From: Clostridiales bacterium
Lineage (GTDB): Bacteria; Bacillota; Clostridia; Lachnospirales; CAG-274
Direction: 5' to 3'
Assembly (NCBI GenBank): GCA_021203425.1
Contig: JAJQBF010000068.1
Coordinates: 1-12,272, forward strand
Length of the DNA: 12,272 nucleotides
Every line of letters begins with the position of its first letter. The first letter of the stretch is position 1. The notes beneath the pieces were generated by a model. That model saw only the letters and a list, made by a program, of their open reading frames with translations. It made no database searches and was not told the origin of the DNA. Shown here piece by piece: positions 7,095 through 12,272 of the stretch. The position numbers and the translations under genes were made by a program.

Positions 7095-7142
7095 TTTAAA
7101 ACCCCAAACCAATCGGACTGCAAATAAGTTTGGGGCTTTAAA
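7095..7142 (-). terminator. Palindromic terminator after the M16 peptidase gene
   Basis: A stem of up to 15 bp with an 18-nt loop pairs 7142-7128 with 7109-7095 around a CCCC/GGGG core. The one non-Watson-Crick position is a G-U pair in minus-strand RNA but an A-C mismatch in plus-strand RNA, which supports a minus-strand terminator. The U run (UUUU, 7101-7098) lies within the stem, and the best external T run is on the plus side. Confidence 0.65.
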
Positions 7143-7155
7143 TTTTTTTCTTATT

Positions 7156-8388
7156 TTAAATTGAAATGCCTTCTGTTTTTCCGGCTAAGGATATACTCAT
7201 TTTGTCAAAGTCGAAAATTTCACGGCATATGGTTAGTATCTCTGCCGAATTTGTTTTTTCCAAATCAGACAGTGTTTTTTCGTTTGATGGGCAAAAACCC
7301 CGAAGAAGAACATTTCTGCCCATTCTTGAACTTCGTGAAGACGTACTTTCGTCGCTTAAGAGAAAATTGCTTTTTATCTGTCCCTTTATTTTTAAAAGCT
7401 CACTTTCGGAAATTTTCTCTTCCTTCATATTTTGAAGTTCCGTCCGGCAAAGACTTAAAACCTTTTCACAGTTTGAAGGACTTAAGCCGCAGTAAACCAT
7501 AAAAATGCCTGTGTCCGTAAAGCTTGAAGAAGCAGAATAAACGCTGTAGCAAAGTCCCTTTTCTTCTCTTATTTTTCTGAAAAGTCTGCTTGACATACCT
7601 CCTCCCACAGCCGCATTTAAAACCGAAAGGGCTGAGCTTTTTTCTCCGAATTTAGGTGACGGAAAAGCTAAACAGAGGTGCAGCTGTTCTACGTCCCGCT
7701 TTGTTTTAACAATTTTAGGTGTGTATACTGCCTTTTCAAAAGAAACTTCGGTGTTTTGGGGTTTCAGCGGAGAAAAGGCGCTTTCAAGCTGAGAATAAAG
7801 AGTTTCTCTGTCAAATTTTCCGGCTGCGGAAATTACAATATTGTCAGGGCGGTAATTTCTTTTAAAATATGAGCGAAGAAAGCTGCTGTCAAAGGCGCTT
7901 ATTGTGTCATGAGTGCCTAAAATTTCAAGACCCAAATTTTTTCTTCCCCAAATTTCATATTGGAGCTTGTCAAAAACAACATCTTCCGGGTTATCCTCGT
8001 AAATGCTTATTTCTTCGTCTATAACAGTCCGTTCACGCTTAATGGCATCATCATCGAATTTTGAATTTAAAATCATATCAGCTAAAATTTCCAAAGCTTT
8101 TTCAAAATGCTCCGACAAAGCCCTGAAATAAAAGCAGGTATATTCTTTTGTAGTATAAGCGTTTATCTGACCGCCTATTTCGTCTGTTTCGCCGGCTATG
8201 TCTGCCGCCGTTCTCTTTTCGGTTCCCTTGAAAAGCATATGCTCGATAAAATGGGCTGCACCGTTTGTTTTTTCGTCTTCATATCTTGAACCTATACCCA
8301 CATATACCCCCAAGGATATGCTGTTCATATAAGGCATATCATCTGTAACAACCCTGATTCCGTTTTTTAGCTTTCTTTCTTCAAACAT
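7156..8388 (-). CDS. M16-family zinc metallopeptidase (processing-peptidase-like)
   Basis: A 410-residue single-chain member of the M16 (pitrilysin/insulinase) family, at the length of the bacterial processing-protease group that includes Bacillus YmxG/MlpA. The inverted zinc motif HFIEH is at residues 46-50, with E49 as catalytic base. The third zinc ligand should be a glutamate in DEEISIYEDNPED (E125 or E126), the normal distance downstream. The second half carries the family's GGGMSSRLFRKIREEKGLCYSVYS-type stretch (about 262-285), where Arg and Tyr contact substrate. There is no signal peptide, so it should act in the cytoplasm, probably on peptides or small proteins. The natural substrate is unknown. 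The ATG at 8388 follows AAAGGA at 8395-8400 by 6 nt. It sits between two terminators and so appears to be transcribed alone; no convincing promoter was seen in the A/T-rich 90 bp upstream. Confidence 0.93.
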   Translation of the reverse strand: MFEERKLKNGIRVVTDDMPYMNSISLGVYVGIGSRYEDEKTNGAAHFIEHMLFKGTEKRTAADIAGETDEIGGQINAYTTKEYTCFYFRALSEHFEKALEILADMILNSKFDDDAIKRERTVIDEEISIYEDNPEDVVFDKLQYEIWGRKNLGLEILGTHDTISAFDSSFLRSYFKRNYRPDNIVISAAGKFDRETLYSQLESAFSPLKPQNTEVSFEKAVYTPKIVKTKRDVEQLHLCLAFPSPKFGEKSSALSVLNAAVGGGMSSRLFRKIREEKGLCYSVYSASSSFTDTGIFMVYCGLSPSNCEKVLSLCRTELQNMKEEKISESELLKIKGQIKSNFLLSDESTSSRSSRMGRNVLLRGFCPSNEKTLSDLEKTNSAEILTICREIFDFDKMSISLAGKTEGISI

Positions 8389-8478
8389 ATTTTATCCTTT
8401 CTTAAAAGTCATCTTTTTGTTTTATTTTTCACTTATATTTTGTTTTTATTCTTTATTCAGTCGGTTCAATTGTCCGTG

Positions 8479-8504
8479 AAAAAAAAGAGCCGCAAATCTG
8501 CGGC
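8479..8504 (-). terminator. Strong intrinsic terminator after the glutamate synthase subunit gene
   Basis: In minus-strand RNA GCCGCA (8504-8499) pairs perfectly with UGCGGC (8494-8489) across a 4-nt loop, followed by UC and eight U (8486-8479). It begins 14 nt after the stop codon. An outer pair CCGTGA/TCACGG (8516-8511 with 8479-8474) flanks it and could form a longer enclosing stem. Confidence 0.92.
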
Positions 8505-8518
8505 ACCTTCTCACGGTT

Positions 8519-9865
8519 TTATTTTAATGAATTAATAAGTTTTACGGCATCTACATATTTTGCAATTCCCTCGGCAACTTCCTTTGCCTCCTTCATTGCA
8601 AGAACAACTGTCGCCGGGCGGTGAACAACATCTCCGCCAGCAAACACACCCTCAAGGGTTGTCATACCGTAAGGCTCTTCTCTGATTTCAACATAGCCCT
8701 GATCGTTTACTTCGATTCCCTCGGTTGTGCTTATAATAAGTCTTGCCGGCTTTGAGCCAATGGCAATAATACACTTGTCGCAGGGGATAATTTCTTCATT
8801 TCCCTCACACTCAACCTTAAGACCTCTTAAATAGCGACCTGAGGCATCGCCTATGTATTCAATGGGAGTTGACTTCCACTTAAACTGAACACCGTCGCTT
8901 ACGGCTCCCTCATATTCGTTAGGCTCTGCCGATATGGTTTCAATAACATCTCTGTAAACAACTGTACAGCTTTCGGCGCCGCATCTCATAGCCGTTCTTG
9001 AAGCGTCCATAGCTACGTTTCCTGCTCCTATAACAAGAACTCTTTCGCCGAGAAGTACGGGAAGATCTTCCTTTTTGATTTCGCCGCTTCTGAACATAAA
9101 TACACGTCTTAACATATAGTTTGACTTCATAACTCCCTTAAGAGTTCTTCCGGGAATATCAAGACCCTTTGAAACCGCAGTACCCGTTCCTATAAAAATA
9201 GCATCGCAGCCTTCATCAAAAAGATTGTCTATTGTTTTGTCAACACCGATCTTTGTGTTGGTTATAAAGGTTACTCCGTGTTCTTCTATTCTCTTTATTT
9301 CTTTTCTTACAACGTCCTTTGGAAGTCTGAATTCGGGAATTCCGTACATAAGGATTCCGCCCGGTTCTTCCTCTGCCTCGTAAACAGTTACCTTAAAGCC
9401 CATAAGCGCCAAATCTCCGGCTACTGTAAGTCCTGCCGGACCTGAACCTATAACGGCAACCTTGCCCCTGTTTTTACCGGGGATTGTATATCTTATAAGC
9501 TCCATATCGGCGTCAAAGTCGGCTACAAACTGCTCCAGCTTTCCGATATGAAGTGCCTGACCTTTTCTGGCAAGAACGCAGGAACCCTGACATTGTTTTT
9601 CGTGAGGGCAAACTCTTCCGCAGACAGCCGGCAGATTCGTTTTTTGAGTAAGATAGGCTCTTGCCTCGCCTAAGTTGCCCATTGCAAGACTGCCTATAAA
9701 CTCCGTTATGTTGTTGTTAATAGGGCAGCCCCTCTTACACATAGGCACTTTACACTGTAAGCATCTTTTAGCCTCTGTAATTGCCTCTTTCATTGTATAT
9801 GGCTTGACATCGCTGTCAACCTCTGTTTGATGGTTTAAATTTAAAAAATCTGTTTCGGGACCCAT
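8519..9865 (-). CDS. gltA: NADPH-dependent glutamate synthase small subunit (GltD/GltA type), stand-alone
   Basis: A 448-residue FAD/NAD(P)H and iron-sulfur oxidoreductase. The N-terminal domain has two cysteine clusters for [4Fe-4S] centres: C35, C38, C43, C47 and C82, C86, C92, C96. An FAD-binding VIGSGPAGLTVAG segment starts at 138, an NADPH-binding VIGAGNVAMDASR segment at 278, and the C-terminal flavin motif GVFAGGDVV lies at 406-414. This is the beta-subunit architecture of glutamate synthase. No gene for the large, glutamine-cleaving subunit is present, so it matches the stand-alone homomeric type known in anaerobes and archaea. The same fold is used by the large subunit of NADH-dependent ferredoxin:NADP oxidoreductase (NfnB), but the partner NfnA gene is absent here. 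It lies 13 nt after an aminotransferase gene, and its AAGGAGG site uses the AA of that gene's stop codon. The electron acceptor is inferred. Confidence 0.88.
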   Translation of the reverse strand: MGPETDFLNLNHQTEVDSDVKPYTMKEAITEAKRCLQCKVPMCKRGCPINNNITEFIGSLAMGNLGEARAYLTQKTNLPAVCGRVCPHEKQCQGSCVLARKGQALHIGKLEQFVADFDADMELIRYTIPGKNRGKVAVIGSGPAGLTVAGDLALMGFKVTVYEAEEEPGGILMYGIPEFRLPKDVVRKEIKRIEEHGVTFITNTKIGVDKTIDNLFDEGCDAIFIGTGTAVSKGLDIPGRTLKGVMKSNYMLRRVFMFRSGEIKKEDLPVLLGERVLVIGAGNVAMDASRTAMRCGAESCTVVYRDVIETISAEPNEYEGAVSDGVQFKWKSTPIEYIGDASGRYLRGLKVECEGNEEIIPCDKCIIAIGSKPARLIISTTEGIEVNDQGYVEIREEPYGMTTLEGVFAGGDVVHRPATVVLAMKEAKEVAEGIAKYVDAVKLINSLK

Positions 9866-9873
9866 AAAAATTT

Positions 9874-9880
9874 CCTCCTT
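9874..9880 (-). promoter_or_regulatory. Ribosome binding site of gltA overlapping the upstream stop codon
   Basis: AAGGAGG lies 8 nt before the ATG at 9865. Its first two bases are the last two bases of the TAA stop of the aminotransferase gene, indicating a translationally linked pair. Confidence 0.8.
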
Positions 9881-10973
9881 ATATTTTAAGTGTTTCTCTT
9901 AAGCCCTTTAAGAGAATATCATTTTGCTTAGGAAGAAGTATGCAAAATCTGAAATAATCTTCCCCTAAACCGGCAATATTCTCGCAGCTCCTTATTATAA
10001 TGTTATATTTAAGCAGATGGTTAAATATATCCCCTGCTTTAACGCCCTCCTTTAAAATCCTGCAAAGCACAAGATTGGAGTTTAAATTATAGGTTTTTAT
10101 GCCCTTCATAGCGGAAAGCTCCCTCTTAAGACGGTTTCTTTCCTCTGAAATAAGGCTGTGGGTTCGGTTTATGTGATTCGTGTCGGAAAATATAACCTCT
10201 CCGGCTTTTGCGCTTAAAGTATTAACCGACCACGCATCTCGGAGAAGATTAATTTTATCCTTTAAAGCCTTTGAGGCTGTTATGCCATAACCCAGCCTTA
10301 AGCCCGGGCAGGCAAAAAATTTTGACGTGCCTCTTATTACGGCTATATTGTCTTCTCTGCCGGCTATGGGAATAGCCGAAATTTCTTCTAAATTATCGGC
10401 AAACTCGGCATAGGTTTCGTCTATCATTATAAATGTGTCCGTTTTTTTACAAGCCTCCGTCAGCCTTTCAAGCTCTGTTCTTTTAAAAACAGAGTCAGTA
10501 GGGTTATTGGGGTTGCATATAATAACCATATCCGCTTTGTCGGTAATTTGAGATATAAGCCTGTCTGTATCGGGAACAAAATCTTCTTCCTCTTTCAGTG
10601 TAAAGAAAGAACATTTTCCGCCGCAGAGTTTTACTTCTCTTTCATATTCCGAATAACAGGGCGCAAGTATAAGCGTTTCTTTCGGTTCAACAGCCCTTAT
10701 AATAAGCCCTATAAGTTCCGTTGAGCCGTTTCCCACAAGAATATCGGGAACAGCGGCGCCGGTATAACGGCTTATTTCCTCCCTGAGACGAATATAGCCC
10801 TTGTCGGGATAGGTTGAAACAAGGCTTACGCTTTCAATAATCTTTTCCTTAACCCTTTCGGAAACCCCGAGAGGGTTCACATTTCCCGAAAAATCTATAA
10901 TATCTTCTCTTTTTATGTGCAACTGTCTTTCAACAGCGTCCAAATCCCCTCCGTGTATGGAAGTATATTTCAT
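9879..10973 (-). CDS. PLP-dependent aminotransferase, HisC/CobD type
   Basis: A 364-residue class I/II fold-type-I pyridoxal-phosphate enzyme. The opening IHGGDL (6-11) and DFSGNVNPLG (27-36) is typical of threonine-phosphate decarboxylase (CobD) and related histidinol-phosphate aminotransferases. CNPNNPT (153-159) and MIDETY (183-188) supply the cofactor-contacting Asn and Asp. K218 in GTSKFFACPGLRLGYG is the Schiff-base lysine, and R342 near FRFC is the likely substrate-carboxylate arginine. Lysine and binding residues are intact. Without cobalamin or histidine genes nearby, sequence alone does not decide between L-threonine-phosphate decarboxylase, histidinol-phosphate transaminase and another amino-acid transaminase. 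The downstream neighbour, 13 nt away, is a glutamate-forming enzyme, which would fit a transaminase using glutamate as amino donor. The ATG at 10973 follows a modest AAAGAG site by 8 nt. Confidence 0.82.
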   Translation of the reverse strand: MKYTSIHGGDLDAVERQLHIKREDIIDFSGNVNPLGVSERVKEKIIESVSLVSTYPDKGYIRLREEISRYTGAAVPDILVGNGSTELIGLIIRAVEPKETLILAPCYSEYEREVKLCGGKCSFFTLKEEEDFVPDTDRLISQITDKADMVIICNPNNPTDSVFKRTELERLTEACKKTDTFIMIDETYAEFADNLEEISAIPIAGREDNIAVIRGTSKFFACPGLRLGYGITASKALKDKINLLRDAWSVNTLSAKAGEVIFSDTNHINRTHSLISEERNRLKRELSAMKGIKTYNLNSNLVLCRILKEGVKAGDIFNHLLKYNIIIRSCENIAGLGEDYFRFCILLPKQNDILLKGLRETLKI

Positions 10974-11010
10974 AATATCATCTCTTTAATCATATTGCCT
11001 TCTCCATACC

Positions 11011-11039
11011 ATTGTACATCATTTGGGAGTAATTTTCAA
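11011..11039 (-). promoter_or_regulatory. Promoter of the aminotransferase-gltA unit
   Basis: On the minus strand TTGAAA (11039-11034) and TACAAT (11016-11011) are 17 nt apart. Transcription would start near 11004, leaving a leader of about 31 nt, too short for a riboswitch. Confidence 0.6.
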
Positions 11040-11174
11040 CAGAAAAATAAAAATTTTACAAATATATTTTATGCAAGAATGTTGAAACAAAAACTATTTA
11101 AACAGTCCATACGATATTAAGTAAGAAAACCTATAATCCGCAGCATTATAAATCGCACTGCCCCGTAAAATTTT

Positions 11175-11223
11175 AAAAACCGCTGCCGCCCTTTTATCAA
11201 TTCAGGGCATAACAGCGGTTTTT
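11175..11223 (-). terminator. Terminator of the antiporter gene
   Basis: In minus-strand RNA AAAAACCGCUG (11223-11213) pairs with CAGCGGUUUUU (11185-11175), and an inner GCCCU/AGGGC stem caps it. The U run after CAGCGG makes it an intrinsic terminator. Because A and U runs flank both sides, it could work in either direction. Confidence 0.85.
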
Positions 11224-11301
11224 TCTTCCGTAAACTGTCATAAATCATTTTTTCGAAAGTCAACGGGTCAGTCACAGTTGGTTATATACAATGAAAATCG
11301 T

Positions 11302-12272
11302 TTACATAGAAAGTGTAATTGAGGCCACATATGAGGCTACAAGCAGGAAACCCAGAACTCGTGAGACAATAGGCGCTTCCTTTGTAAACATTGCCCCTAT
11401 TGCAATTATCGCCGAAATGAAACCGAAACACAAAATTATAACCGAGGCTTTTTCGTAGTAATATATACTTCCTCCTGTATAGAGAAGATCGCCGAAAACA
11501 AGGATTATAAAGTTGAAAATGTTGCTTCCGGTTACATTTCCTATTGATGCGTTGAAATTTTTAAGTCTTACAAGGTTAATTGAAGATGTAAGCTCGGGAA
11601 GTGAAGTAGCAACACCCAAGAATATAGCGCCGGCTACGGTCTTGCCCAAATCGAGAGTTTCGGCAAGTCTGTCGGTTACGATTGTAAGAATTATACTTGC
11701 CGCAACAAGAAGAACGGCAAAAATTGAAAATCTTACAAGAATCTGCTTAGGGGTCAAGTCGCTTGAGGTCTCTTCTTCTGTTTCGCTGCCCTCGTCGCCG
11801 GCTATAAGTTTTACGTTTATAATGTAAATAACAAGTATTGCCAGTGATGCTATGTCAATTTTGAAAAGTCTCAAGTCAAGAGTTGAGTTTTGACTCTTAA
11901 TTCCGAAGAAACAGGTTCCGTACATTAAAAGTGTAAGCAGCAGCGTCCAAAGGTGGGTTTTCGAAACATAACACTGTTTATAGAGATTTGCCGCAAAAAG
12001 CAGGCAAACACCGAAAATAACAAGGTTAAAAATATCGCTGCCCAAAACATTTCCCAAAACAAGCTCAGGCGTATGAACTATAAGGCAGGCGCTTATGCTT
12101 GTAAAAAGCTCAGGCAGGCTCGTTACGGCGGCCAAAATTATACCCCCTACAAAAGCCCCCGATATGTTTGTTTTTTTATCAAGCTCATCAACATAAAAAG
12201 ACAGCTTAATAGAAAAATAAACAACAAGTACAGCTAAAATAATATACTCCGCAAATAAAAGTACAATAAAAA
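11302..12272 (-). CDS. CaCA-family sodium/calcium (cation) antiporter, 5' end cut by the window
   Basis: An integral membrane cation/proton or sodium/calcium exchanger. The reading frame is open through 12272, beyond the internal TTG at 12135, so that TTG is not the start. At least 322 residues are visible, and the true start lies just outside. The two family alpha-repeats are present. The first has TSLPE at visible residues 50-54 and GNVLGSDIFN at 73-82. The second has TSLPE at 222-226 and GNVTGSNIFN at 244-253. The glutamates of TSLPE are the expected ion ligands. About ten hydrophobic segments surround a central acidic cytoplasmic loop (about 158-173, rich in Glu, Ser and Thr). The first repeat has GSD where GSN is common. 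With family members around 320-350 residues long, little is missing. It is followed by its own terminator and so is separate from the next unit. Confidence 0.9.
   Translation of the reverse strand, partial: FIVLLFAEYIILAVLVVYFSIKLSFYVDELDKKTNISGAFVGGIILAAVTSLPELFTSISACLIVHTPELVLGNVLGSDIFNLVIFGVCLLFAANLYKQCYVSKTHLWTLLLTLLMYGTCFFGIKSQNSTLDLRLFKIDIASLAILVIYIINVKLIAGDEGSETEEETSSDLTPKQILVRFSIFAVLLVAASIILTIVTDRLAETLDLGKTVAGAIFLGVATSLPELTSSINLVRLKNFNASIGNVTGSNIFNFIILVFGDLLYTGGSIYYYEKASVIILCFGFISAIIAIGAMFTKEAPIVSRVLGFLLVASYVASITLSM

Larger units (their letters stand above)
10974..11301. other. Intergenic region between antiporter and aminotransferase genes
   Basis: This 328-bp gap holds the antiporter terminator (11175-11223) and the aminotransferase promoter (11011-11039). 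The A/T-rich stretch 11040-11174 shows no coding potential, conserved RNA fold or repeat that I can recognise. Stretch 11225-11301 is the 3' untranslated part of the antiporter transcript. Confidence 0.6.

Noticed and set aside
8519..9865. NfnB subunit of the electron-bifurcating ferredoxin:NADP oxidoreductase
   Set aside because: The fold is shared, but the small NfnA subunit gene expected beside it is absent. The neighbours are an aminotransferase and an M16 peptidase.
9879..10973. Cobalamin biosynthesis cluster
   Set aside because: Only a CobD-like signature is present. No cbi or cob gene or B12 riboswitch is visible, and the leader of about 31 nt is too short for one.
1..12272. Defence island, toxin-antitoxin pair, biosynthetic cluster or mobile element
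   Set aside because: Every long reading frame belongs to a known housekeeping or secreted-enzyme family. No transposase, integrase, nuclease pair or terminal inverted repeats were found.

Overview
The window reads as chromosomal DNA of a low-to-moderate GC Gram-positive anaerobe, most likely a member of the Clostridia. The evidence is the strong AGGAGG-type ribosome sites, A/T-rich intergenic stretches with simple hairpin-plus-U-run terminators, and clostridial-type versions of PfkA, PPK1 and a stand-alone glutamate synthase small subunit. I cannot name the genus. All seven confident genes lie on the minus strand, so transcription runs from high to low coordinates. I found no tRNA, rRNA, CRISPR array, insertion sequence, phage gene or recognisable defence system.

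Layout in the direction of transcription: (1) a CaCA-type cation antiporter enters from the right edge (its reading frame is open to base 12272, so the 5' end is missing) and ends in a hairpin terminator. (2) A two-gene unit follows, with its own candidate promoter: a PLP aminotransferase of the HisC/CobD type, then a GltD-type glutamate synthase small subunit 13 nt downstream, closed by a textbook terminator. (3) An M16 zinc peptidase comes next, followed by a long palindromic terminator. (4) Then a 6-phosphofructokinase with its own candidate promoter and a 12-bp hairpin after its stop. (5) A tightly coupled pair follows: a divergent Ppx/GppA protein and polyphosphate kinase 1, separated by one base. 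(6) After ppk there are a heptanucleotide tandem repeat and two successive hairpins. (7) Last is a secreted family-1 pectate lyase with a strong promoter of its own.

Functionally this is mostly housekeeping: calcium/sodium exchange, amino-group metabolism, protein processing, glycolysis and polyphosphate turnover, plus one secreted enzyme for plant pectin. The most interesting items are the Ppx-like protein that has lost several canonical active-site residues while coupled to PPK1, the PFK with a mixed ATP/PPi donor-site signature directly upstream of the polyphosphate genes, and the nine-copy 7-bp repeat abutting the ppk stop codon. I do not see a clearly new multi-gene system.
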